A stretch of DNA of 19,043 nt. It comes from Nitrospinota bacterium (GTDB lineage: Bacteria; UBA8248; JACPRG01). Both the position numbers and the translations under genes were made by a program. The DNA is taken from positions 1-19,043 of the forward strand of contig JASLXW010000015.1 in assembly GCA_030740135.1 (NCBI GenBank). The letters are read 5' to 3'. The notes below the pieces were generated by a model, which worked only from the letters and a program-made list of their open reading frames with translations, did no database searches and was not told the origin of the DNA. The number at the start of each line of letters is the position of its first letter. The first letter of the stretch is position 1. Below are positions 8,443 through 14,185 of the stretch, in pieces.

Positions 8443-8463
8443 GGCCAAGCCATAGGCTTGGCC
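8443..8463. repeat. Perfect 9-bp inverted repeat next to the IS left end
   Basis: ggccaagcc (8443-8451), ata, then ggcttggcc (8455-8463) form a perfect hairpin 12 bases before the IS inverted repeat. There is no following T-run. It may be the pre-existing target structure of the insertion, a factor-independent pause site for the upstream operon, or an outer part of the element. Confidence 0.6.
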
Positions 8464-8475
8464 GCAGAAAGACCT

Positions 8476-8488
8476 TATGGAAGGACCG
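8476..8488 (+). repeat. IS left inverted repeat (13 bp)
   Basis: tatggaaggaccg is the exact reverse complement of 9995-10007. Its last five bases overlap the outer arm of the leader stem that begins at 8484. Confidence 0.88.
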
Positions 8489-8557
8489 ACCTGCCATATC
8501 GCAATATCGTGGGTTATTGCCCGTGGCAACAGTGCCACATACGGTAGGAGGTCGGTC
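8484..8557 (+). promoter_or_regulatory. Structured transposase leader that can mask the ribosome site
   Basis: gaccgacct (8484-8492) pairs perfectly with aggtcggtc (8549-8557), which touches the ATG. Two inner hairpins fit within: gcaata (8501-8506) with tattgc (8515-8520), and gtggca (8523-8528) with tgccac (8533-8538). The strong Shine-Dalgarno taggagg (8545-8551) is partly inside the outer stem. Translation from transcripts carrying the whole leader should be reduced, a common way for insertion sequences to limit transposase; this regulatory role is inferred. Confidence 0.6.
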
Positions 8558-9667
8558 ATGAAGCAGGATACCATTTACGTGGGCATCGATGACAGCAAAC
8601 GCAAGTTGGTGATCGGCACTTTAGGGCCGGACGACGCCCAGCCTTTGGTGCGCACCATCGCCAATGAACCCCGCGCTATCCGCCGATTCATCCAGCGCCT
8701 GAAGCGACAGGGGCTGCTCCGCGCCTGTTACGAGGCCGGACCCTCCGGCTACGACCTCCACCGCCAGCTCACCGCCCTGGGGGTGGCGTGTCAGGTCGTC
8801 GCCCCTTCCCTCACACCCCGAAGGCCGGGCGAGCGCATCAAGACCGACCGACGCGACGCCCTCAAGCTCGTCCACCTGTTCCGCGCCGGCGAGCTCAGCC
8901 CCATCCGCGTCCCCGACGAGGCCGAAGAAGCCGTGCGCGACTTCGTGCGCTGCCGAGGAAACACCCAAAAAGAGGCCCTGCGATGGCGACAACGCCTCGT
9001 GAAGTTTCTTGACCGCCACGGACGGGTGTACCGAGAGGGCAGCCACTGGACACAGGCGCACTGGCGGTGGCTCCACGCCCAGGACTTCACACAGCCCACC
9101 TTGCAATTCACCTTGGACACCTACCGCTTCACCCTGGAACAGGCCCTGCTCCGCCAGGCGGAGATGGAGCGCGAGATCGGCGCCCTCGCCCAAAGTGAGC
9201 CCTACAAAGAGCCGGTTGGCTGGTTGCGCTGCTTCCGGGGCATCGACACCCTGTCCGCCATGATCCTGATGGCCGAGATCCAGGACTTCAAGCGCTTTCC
9301 CACCGCGCCCGACCTCATGGGCTATCTGGGCCTGGTCCCCAGCGAGCACTCCACCGGCGAGCGCGTCCGGCGCGGGCCTTTGACCAAGACCGGAAACGGC
9401 CACGCCCGGCGCATCCTGATAGAGGCCGCCTGGCACTACCAGCACCGAGCGCGCCTCAGTAAATCCCTGGCCGCCCGAACCAAGGGCCAGCCGCCGGAGG
9501 TCGTGGCCCACGCCTGGAAGACGCAGGTGCGCCTGCACCGCCGATACTACCGCTTGCTGGCACGCGGCAAGCGCCCGTCGGTGGCGGTGGCGGCCGTCTC
9601 CCGAGAGCTCACTGGCTTCATCTGGGCGGCCATGACGCAGACCGCGTGCGCCCGCAAGGCGGCCTGA
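8558..9667 (+). CDS. IS110-family DEDD transposase/recombinase
   Basis: This 369-residue recombinase excises and inserts the element through a bridge-RNA-guided, serine-dependent reaction, as shown for relatives such as IS621. The N-terminal RuvC-like DEDD domain shows the first Asp in YVGIDDSKRKLVIG, Glu in CYEAGPSGYD, and the Asp pair in KTDRRDALKLVHLFRAGEL. The C-terminal Transposase_20 domain has LRCFRGIDTLSAMILMAEI, MGYLGLVPSEHSTGE (candidate nucleophile serine) and LTKTGNGHARRILIEAAWHY. A helical, basic linker joins them. Length is within the normal 320-400 range and no stop or shift is seen. I chose ATG 8558 over an earlier in-frame ATG at 8477, because taggagg lies about 6 bases before 8558 and the codons upstream fall in the structured leader. 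Confidence 0.93.
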   Translation: MKQDTIYVGIDDSKRKLVIGTLGPDDAQPLVRTIANEPRAIRRFIQRLKRQGLLRACYEAGPSGYDLHRQLTALGVACQVVAPSLTPRRPGERIKTDRRDALKLVHLFRAGELSPIRVPDEAEEAVRDFVRCRGNTQKEALRWRQRLVKFLDRHGRVYREGSHWTQAHWRWLHAQDFTQPTLQFTLDTYRFTLEQALLRQAEMEREIGALAQSEPYKEPVGWLRCFRGIDTLSAMILMAEIQDFKRFPTAPDLMGYLGLVPSEHSTGERVRRGPLTKTGNGHARRILIEAAWHYQHRARLSKSLAARTKGQPPEVVAHAWKTQVRLHRRYYRLLARGKRPSVAVAAVSRELTGFIWAAMTQTACARKAA

Positions 9668-9891
9668 GGAGCCGGCGGGCACGTGCAAACGAAACTTGGG
9701 GCGAGCGTATCGAGGCAGGCACGAAAGGAGAACCCTCGTGAAAACTTTGTGGCGCCGGTGGCGATGAACCCGGCGACCCACGCTGAAAGACAGAGGCAGC
9801 TCCCGACGAAACACGGTCATGCGGTTCCGACCCGCGTATATCAGAGTGATTCATCGTCGAAGCCGCCTGCTCGATGCGCCGCCCCGATTTC
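9668..9891 (+). ncRNA. Candidate bridge RNA region in the IS right end
   Basis: Between the transposase stop and the long hairpin there is no plausible gene, but there are several possible paired segments, for example gcgg/ccgc around 9821-9835, and purine-rich internal loops. In IS1111-group elements the bridge RNA is encoded here. The heptamer atatcag (9838-9844) is identical to the right IS-flank junction at 10005-10011, as a guide segment would be. Exact RNA ends cannot be set from sequence alone. Confidence 0.5.
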
Positions 9892-9940
9892 CCTTCCCTT
9901 TTAAGCGGTCGCCAAAGTCGCGACCCCTTAAAAGGGAAGG
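9892..9940. repeat. Long perfect hairpin in the IS right end (14 + 6 bp)
   Basis: ccttcccttttaag (9892-9905) pairs exactly with cttaaaagggaagg (9927-9940). Inside, ggtcgc (9907-9912) pairs with gcgacc (9920-9925), leaving a 7-base loop. It is by far the strongest stem in the element. Possible roles are 3' end formation of the transposase/bridge transcript, a recombinase recognition structure, or protection against read-in. Confidence 0.65.
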
Positions 9941-9987
9941 CCAGGAAAAGGCAAAGACCATGTAAGCGCATCCTGAATCAATAACGC

Positions 9988-9993
9988 TTGACA
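9988..9993 (+). promoter_or_regulatory. Outward-facing consensus -35 (TTGACA) at the IS right end
   Basis: A perfect TTGACA sits two bases before the right inverted repeat and points out of the element. No matching -10 lies in the flank at 16-18 bases. In a circular intermediate the joined left end would supply the -10, a known arrangement in IS110/IS3-type circles; that is inference here. Confidence 0.5.
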
Positions 9994-9994
9994 A

Positions 9995-10007
9995 CGGTCC
10001 TTCCATA
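9995..10007 (-). repeat. IS right inverted repeat (13 bp)
   Basis: cggtccttccata is the exact reverse complement of 8476-8488. It is followed by tcagttttcg, where the element gives way to flanking DNA. Confidence 0.88.
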
Positions 10008-10023
10008 TCAGTTTTCGAGGGGT

Positions 10024-10075
10024 CCAGGGGGACAGTTTTTCAAAAATGTCCCTCTGGGAGGGGTTCCCAACCCCT
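10024..10075 (-). terminator. Tandem hairpins downstream of the C26 hydrolase gene
   Basis: Just after the minus-strand stop at 10083, aggggtt/aacccct (10059-10065 with 10069-10075) forms a 7-bp stem. A near-palindrome follows (gggaca...tgtccc, 10029-10052, with T5/A5 inside and ccag/ctgg outside). The position suits termination of the minus-strand operon, but neither stem has a clean trailing U-run, so a dispersed palindromic repeat is also possible. Confidence 0.4.
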
Positions 10076-10082
10076 GGGACTT

Positions 10083-10820
10083 TCATCCCCCATGCCGTCT
10101 TTCAGAAAATGTTTTCGCCGCCTGGAGGAAGGCCTTGAAGAGCGACGCGGCGGCGGCGTCCTTTCGGTACAGGAGCTCCGGGTGCCACTGGACGCCGACC
10201 GCGAAGGGGTGGTGATCGCCCTCGATGGCCTCGATCACATCGTCGCCGGCCCGGGCCGTCGAACGAAAGGACGGCGCGACCTCCTTGACGGCCTGGTGAT
10301 GGCTGGTGTTGACCCGGCCCGTAAGGCCCCGGAAGAAACGTGCGAGCTTCGATCCTTTCAGGATCGAGACCCCGTGCCGGACGGACCGGGGTCCGCGGTG
10401 TCGCAGCGCGCCCGGCGCTTGCGCGGCCAAATCCTGGAACAGCGTTCCCCCGGCCACAACGTTCAGGGCCTGGCAGCCTCCGCAAATCCCCAGGATGGGC
10501 GCGCCTTCATCCAGGGCGCGCCGGATCAGGTCGAGCTCGAAGCGGGTCCGGACAGGGCTCAGGGGGCCGAGTTTCGGGTGGCGGTGCTCGCCGTAATGCC
10601 GGGGGTCGACGTCGATTCCTCCCCCCGAAACCAGGAGACCGTCCAGGATGTCGAGCGTCTCGTCCGCGCGGGGTCCGGTGGGGAGCGCGGGCAGGAGGAC
10701 CGGCACGCCTCCCAGGTCGGAAATCGCGGCCGCATAGTCCTCCCGCAGCAGCGAGACGGGGCCGCCCTTTTGTTGAACATCCCGGTCACAGGTGATTCCG
10801 ATGCGCGGCAAGGACCTCAT
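10083..10820 (-). CDS. Class I glutamine amidotransferase-like hydrolase (peptidase C26, PuuD-like)
   Basis: A 245-residue cytosolic protein of the gamma-glutamyl-gamma-aminobutyrate hydrolase family. The triad is clear: nucleophile Cys113 in ILGICGGCQALNV, then His213 and Glu215 in VGVQWHPE. The family blocks PRIGIT, REDYAAAISDLGGVPVLLP, GLLVSGGGIDVDP and TSHHQAVKEV are all present. The nucleophile elbow reads GICGG, where most relatives have GICRG. Members hydrolyse gamma-glutamyl amides (putrescine breakdown, gamma-Glu-GABA) or folate polyglutamate; the rest of the putrescine pathway is not nearby, so the substrate is open. The gene is the last of a three-gene minus-strand run (fusion glycosyltransferase, 92-residue protein, this), 75 bases after the small gene. 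ATG start with a weak GA-rich site. An alternative role is trimming a gamma-linked glutamate in a cell-surface conjugate, which is only a guess from context. Confidence 0.88.
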   Translation of the reverse strand: MRSLPRIGITCDRDVQQKGGPVSLLREDYAAAISDLGGVPVLLPALPTGPRADETLDILDGLLVSGGGIDVDPRHYGEHRHPKLGPLSPVRTRFELDLIRRALDEGAPILGICGGCQALNVVAGGTLFQDLAAQAPGALRHRGPRSVRHGVSILKGSKLARFFRGLTGRVNTSHHQAVKEVAPSFRSTARAGDDVIEAIEGDHHPFAVGVQWHPELLYRKDAAAASLFKAFLQAAKTFSERRHGG

Positions 10821-10895
10821 GACTATCCCGTCCCTTATGGCGGCCCGCCCGCTTCTGCTCAGAAGAAATCGCGGCGTCCCTGATTCAATCCTTAT

Positions 10896-11174
10896 TCACT
10901 CCGTTTCCAGCAGCTCCCGGACGGCCGGGGGCAGGAAGATCTCTTCCAGGTCCAGCCCTTTCATGGCCGAGCCCAGGGCGCGGAGCCTTTCCGCAGAATT
11001 CAGCGTGTGGTCGACGAGGATCAAGTCGCGCCCCTCGAGGCGGCACCGCCCGGAGGTCGGGTGGATCTCATCGGCGGTGAAATCGGCGTAACGGACCTCG
11101 ACGCCCAGCTTCCCGCAGGCCTCTTCCAGCGCTTGCAGGGCCAAATCCGGGTCCGCCTTCCGTCGGTTCCCCAT
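10896..11174 (-). CDS. Conserved-looking 92-residue protein of unknown function
   Basis: A short acidic/amphipathic protein. A helical N-terminal half (LALQALEEACGKLGVEVRYA) leads to a strand-turn-strand with a Cys-Arg-Leu centre (TSGRCRLEGRDLILVDHTLN). Another helix (SAERLRALGSAMKGLDLEEI) and a PPAVRELLE tail follow. The pattern 'helix, G-x-C-x-L-x-G, strand, helix, PavRe' is one I associate with small uncharacterised proteins in environmental bacteria, but I cannot name a family. There is no signal peptide or membrane segment. It sits 34 bases after the fusion glycosyltransferase and 75 before the C26 hydrolase, all on the minus strand, so cotranscription is likely. The Shine-Dalgarno is weak (ggcggg). 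The reading frame is long for its place and reads as protein rather than shadow, since the opposite frames here are arginine- and proline-rich. Confidence 0.65.
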   Translation of the reverse strand: MGNRRKADPDLALQALEEACGKLGVEVRYADFTADEIHPTSGRCRLEGRDLILVDHTLNSAERLRALGSAMKGLDLEEIFLPPAVRELLETE

Positions 11175-11208
11175 GCCCGCCGTGTCCCGCGTGTCGGCGC
11201 GTGCGCGC

Positions 11209-13182
11209 TCAGCCCGCCGCGATCTCCCGCCCGGCCGGCTTGGGTGCGGACGATTTCGGCCGCTCGCCGTACAGCCGCCAGCCGTAGTTGTCTGTGGGGG
11301 AGATGTCCACGTTGACCAGGCCCCCCCGCTCGTTCCAGCGTTCCAGGTCCCGCCGGTCGAAATACGTCCTCACCGGCGCGGAGAGCCGGTCGAACCAGTC
11401 GGAGTAATTCGCCCAGAACGGGTACCGGTCGTACAAGCGGATGCGGGGCCGCACCTTCTTCTGGACGAGGGGGATCCGCCGGAGGACCTTGATGGGCAGG
11501 AAAAAGAACGTCAACGCAAAGGTGGAATAATCGACGCAGGCGCACAGGAAGCAGATCTTCTTCAGGGTGAAGAAGGGCAGGCGGAGCGTGACAAACCGGA
11601 ACGCCTCGACGATCCGGTTCATCAGGCGGCGCTTCCTGCTGTACACCCAGACAATCACCGACCCGCCCGGTTTCACGAATTCCAGCAGAGAGCGGAATCC
11701 CCGCTCCGGCTCCGGCAGGTTCTGAAGGGCGCCCAGCGTGTAGACGAAATCGAACGACTCCCGCCTGAAGGGCATGCGGAAGAGATCCCCCTTGACCAGG
11801 GAGACATTGGACCGGTCCCGCTGGCTTTCCCGGGCCGAGAAGATAAGGTTGCTGAAGTCCATCCCCACCATCCGGCGGGGTCTGTAGCGCGACGCGAAAT
11901 ACAGGTGGCGGCCGTACCCGCACGAGGCGTCCAGGCCGAGCTTGTCCTGAAAAAACTCCGGTTCCACCGGGTGGATGAAATTCAGGAAGTGCGCCTCGTC
12001 GGCGGGACCCAGGTTGCGGAACTGGCTCCATTTGAAATCGAGGGTGCGCTGCGTTGCCCGCTGGAGCCGCCGGAAGCGCTCGGCGTCTTTGCGAAGAGGG
12101 CGGGAGGAGGCCGTCTCGAGGACGGTGAAAAACCCCTCCTCGTTCGCCCGGACCGAGTAGCTTCTCTCAATCGTCAGCCGCCCCTGCCGCCCCATGCGCT
12201 CGCGCAGATCCGGGTCTTCCAACAGACTGCGAAGGCGGTCGATCCACTCCCGCGTCGAACCCGCAAGGAATCCGTTCACGCCCTCCTGGATGATCGTCGT
12301 GTTCACGCCGACCGGCGAGCACACCACGGGGGTTCCCATGCTCATGTAGAAAAGGGCCTTGAAGCCGCACTTGTAGCGCTCCCAGACGTCGTCCTTCAGC
12401 GGCATCACCCCGATGTCGAAGGCCTCGAGCGACTCCTGTTCTCTATCCAGCCGCCAAGGGATGTTCCGGACCCGGTCCTCGTAGCCGGCGAGCTTGTAGT
12501 GTCCCCCGACGACGTGGATCTCCAGGGAGGGAAACCCGTCCAGCAGCTCCCGGAAGGCGTCGTCCAGATAGCTCAGATATCGGGAGGTCGAGTGGCTTCC
12601 AATCCAACCGATGACCAGCCCGTCCCGCGCTTTTCCTCCGCCGTTGGGTTGGTAGGTCTCCGTGTCCACGGGCGTGGGGAGGATGTGAACGTTCGGGTTG
12701 AGCCGGCGGGCGTATTCGGCGAGGGACTCGTTTCCGGCGATGACCTCCGTGCTCCAGCGGAGGATCTCCTCCACCTGCTTGGACTGGCCGAGCAGCGAGG
12801 AAACATCCCCCAGGACGCCGCCCGGGGCCCCGGCGAGAAACACGGCGTCGTCGAAATCATAGATGATCGGGCGCCGGATGCGACGGATCAGGGCGCCGGC
12901 GAACGGAAACCAGAGCGGAAAGACCCGTCTGTGAATCACGACCAGGTCGTAGCGGTTCGCCCGTAACAGGGCGGCAAGACGCCGCGCGAACGAGCCGATC
13001 AGGCGCAGGAGCTTTTCGGAAAGAGATCCCTGGCGGTACAGGATGGAATAAAGGCGCGGGGACATGAACGGCCGGACATCCGCCTCCAGGCCGCGCCGCT
13101 TCAGGTGGGGCAAGTACTGCTCGATCCGCAGCCGGTTGCTGGCGCCCTCGGTCGGGTAAGGGACGAGGTAAAGAACCCTCAC
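11209..13182 (-). CDS. Bifunctional fusion: GT-B glycosyltransferase (GT4-like) + SAM methyltransferase
   Basis: A 657-residue protein with two enzyme domains in one uninterrupted frame. Residues 1 to about 365 are a GT-B glycosyltransferase. They begin MRVLYLVPYPTEGASNRLR and include YDFDDAVFLAG and the linker strand GLVIGWIGSHST. The donor site KCGFKALFYMSMGTPVVCSP (about 268-287) has the aligned KxxxYMxxGxPVV block, but the leading acidic residue of the classic EX7E motif is not obvious. Residues from about 400 are a class I methyltransferase with motif I GLDASCGYGRHLY (about 415), VGMDFS, GDLFRMPFRRESFDFVYTL and VKPGGSVIVWVYS. A basic/hydrophobic C-terminal region follows (TLKKICFLCACVDYSTFALT, then IRLYDRYPFWANYSDWFDRL). 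The protein probably adds a sugar to a lipid-linked or surface glycan and methylates the product. GTG start with aggag about 10 bases upstream. It is first in a minus-strand run with the 92-residue protein and the C26 hydrolase. Confidence 0.88.
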   Translation of the reverse strand: MRVLYLVPYPTEGASNRLRIEQYLPHLKRRGLEADVRPFMSPRLYSILYRQGSLSEKLLRLIGSFARRLAALLRANRYDLVVIHRRVFPLWFPFAGALIRRIRRPIIYDFDDAVFLAGAPGGVLGDVSSLLGQSKQVEEILRWSTEVIAGNESLAEYARRLNPNVHILPTPVDTETYQPNGGGKARDGLVIGWIGSHSTSRYLSYLDDAFRELLDGFPSLEIHVVGGHYKLAGYEDRVRNIPWRLDREQESLEAFDIGVMPLKDDVWERYKCGFKALFYMSMGTPVVCSPVGVNTTIIQEGVNGFLAGSTREWIDRLRSLLEDPDLRERMGRQGRLTIERSYSVRANEEGFFTVLETASSRPLRKDAERFRRLQRATQRTLDFKWSQFRNLGPADEAHFLNFIHPVEPEFFQDKLGLDASCGYGRHLYFASRYRPRRMVGMDFSNLIFSARESQRDRSNVSLVKGDLFRMPFRRESFDFVYTLGALQNLPEPERGFRSLLEFVKPGGSVIVWVYSRKRRLMNRIVEAFRFVTLRLPFFTLKKICFLCACVDYSTFALTFFFLPIKVLRRIPLVQKKVRPRIRLYDRYPFWANYSDWFDRLSAPVRTYFDRRDLERWNERGGLVNVDISPTDNYGWRLYGERPKSSAPKPAGREIAAG

Positions 13183-13247
13183 GCCTCATGAACTCCTATG
13201 CAATCAGAACCCGGCCTTTATAGCACAGCCCCGCTCGAACCGGCAAT

Positions 13248-13346
13248 GGACACTTGCGCCCCGGCCAAGCTGGGCACTTGCGTGCCGGCCAAGTTGCGGA
13301 TGGAGGGCTGTGCTTGTTACAACCTCTCCGGCGCACGGTGGTTCGA
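13248..13346 (+). repeat. Dispersed repeat, copy 2, with a 24-bp tandem start
   Basis: 13272-13346 matches 8220-8295 at roughly 90 percent. Its first 24 bases are duplicated just upstream (cacttgcgccccggccaagc, then cacttgcgtgccggccaagt). It lies directly before the MITE-like element at 13354. Confidence 0.75.
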
Positions 13347-13353
13347 TAACGTC

Positions 13354-13456
13354 AAAGGGGTCAAGTCTTTTGTTAATAGATATGGGAAAAAATTACCTTC
13401 ACCCGCGTTTTGAACTTTCCCAACAAGAATTAGCCAACAAAAGATTTGACCCCTTT
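13354..13456. mobile_element. MITE-like element with 21-bp inverted repeats
   Basis: aaaggggtcaagtcttttgtt (13354-13374) and its complement at 13436-13456 differ at one position and enclose about 60 AT-rich bases without a gene. 'ggggtcaa.tctttt' ends are typical of small non-autonomous elements or REP-like units spread by Y1-type transposases. No transposase is in the window, so any mobilisation would act in trans. Confidence 0.6.
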
Positions 13457-13518
13457 CCCCTTCTGATCAAGGGCGCTTTTCCGCAACCTGCTAGGTCAAT
13501 CGCCCTGTTTCTCGGATC

Positions 13519-13683
13519 TCAAAAATAATAACCCATTGATTTCATTGCGATTCCGCCTTTAGATTTGAATCGTACTTTTATGTTGTTCAGCCGCTCCACC
13601 CCTGCGCAGAAGACATCCCCGACCGTTCCCTGCCTCATTCCAATGAATTTTTCATTCCGGAAGGTGTAATCCGTAGTGCGAAA
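13519..13683 (-). pseudogene. Possible gene remnant (C-terminal 54 codons)
   Basis: An open minus-strand frame ends at TGA (13519-13521) and is closed upstream by a TGA at 13684-13686. Its translation reads like genuine protein (TTDYTFRNEKFIGMRQGTVG, then VERLNNIKVRFKSKGGIAMK) with mixed composition, unlike the arginine-rich shadows elsewhere. There is no start codon with a ribosome site, so it looks like the surviving 3' end of a gene. The family is not recognised. Confidence 0.3.
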
Positions 13684-13840
13684 TCAATACGAAATCAATG
13701 GCGCCGCAACCTTTTTTCGATCTGAGTGGAGGGGCGGGACCTCATGATCGGATTTAATCGGGATTTAATCAGGGGATACCAGACCTATTTGAAAATTAAG
13801 TATGGTGTCCCCTTAATTCAAAAAAACGGGAGAGCCACGG

Positions 13841-14093
13841 CGAGATTCCTCGTCGGGGTCTGCGACCTCTCTGTCGGAATGACAGGCCTTGCGGATACCG
13901 CGTTCGACCTGATTTTTGTCTGCCATCCCGAGCGACGGGCATGATCTTTCGAAAAGCCGAAGGACGAAACGCAGCGAGGGATCTCGCTGTGGCCCACACC
14001 GTTGGGTATTCATCGTTCGATACAACCCACTGCGAGATTCCTCCTCGGGGCCTGACGGCTCCCGGGTCTGCGACCCCTCGCTCGGAATGACAG
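13841..14093. repeat. Cluster of three 'gagattcctc / gctcggaatgaca' repeat units
   Basis: Unit A (13841-13885) and unit C (14032-14093) run forward: gagattcctc, a variable middle, then tcggaatgaca. Unit B (13918-13989) is inverted, with ccatcccgagcg near its start and cagcgagggatctcgctg at its end. B and C could pair as the arms of a large stem-loop (gcagcgagggatctcgc against tgcgagattcctc). A further copy lies at 2222-2270. Confidence 0.65.
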
Positions 14094-14185
14094 CCAAAAC
14101 AATGGCGGTGCCGGCGGACCAGCCGCCAGTGGCACACTTCCTTGAAACGTGCAGAAAGCACGTCAACGGATTCGCGGCCTCGCGA

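Larger units (their letters stand above)
8476..10007 (+). mobile_element. Complete IS110-family insertion sequence (IS1111-like)
   Basis: A perfect 13-bp inverted repeat bounds the unit: tatggaaggaccg at 8476-8488 and cggtccttccata at 9995-10007. Inside are a short left end of about 80 bases, one DEDD transposase gene and a long non-coding right end of about 330 bases. That plan, with subterminal inverted repeats and a non-coding right end, is the one described for the IS1111 group, whose bridge RNA comes from the right end. True ends probably lie a few bases outside the inverted repeats, roughly 8469 to 10010. No target duplication is visible, as expected for this family. The transposase frame is intact, so the element may be active. 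Confidence 0.88.
13183..14185. other. One-kilobase gene-poor spacer crowded with repeats
   Basis: Between the fusion glycosyltransferase start and the FG-GAP gene end I see no intact gene. The stretch contains a tandem/dispersed repeat, a MITE-like inverted repeat, a short coding remnant and a cluster of 'gagattcctc' repeats, each listed separately. It also has short direct repeats (ggatttaatc twice at 13750-13770; cgaaatcaat twice near 13679-13699) and an aattaag/cttaatt hairpin (13794-13818). It is AT-richer than the genes, consistent with imported or decaying DNA. A 329-codon plus-strand frame (13916-14905) is the shadow of the minus-strand FG-GAP gene. Confidence 0.65.

Noticed and set aside
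8477..8557. Upstream ATG of the transposase frame (27 extra codons)
   Set aside because: It falls in the inverted repeat and structured leader and has no ribosome site, whereas ATG 8558 follows taggagg and matches the family N-terminus.
8621..9820. Minus-strand frame of 399 codons across the IS
   Set aside because: It is opposite the DEDD transposase and shows no protein features; long antisense frames are common in GC-rich genes.
11173..12966. Plus-strand frame of 597 codons
   Set aside because: It is the antisense of the glycosyltransferase-methyltransferase fusion; composition is shadow-like, while the minus frame has clear motifs for two enzymes.
13841..14093. CRISPR array
   Set aside because: The units are few, differ in length and orientation, and lack uniform repeats and spacers.
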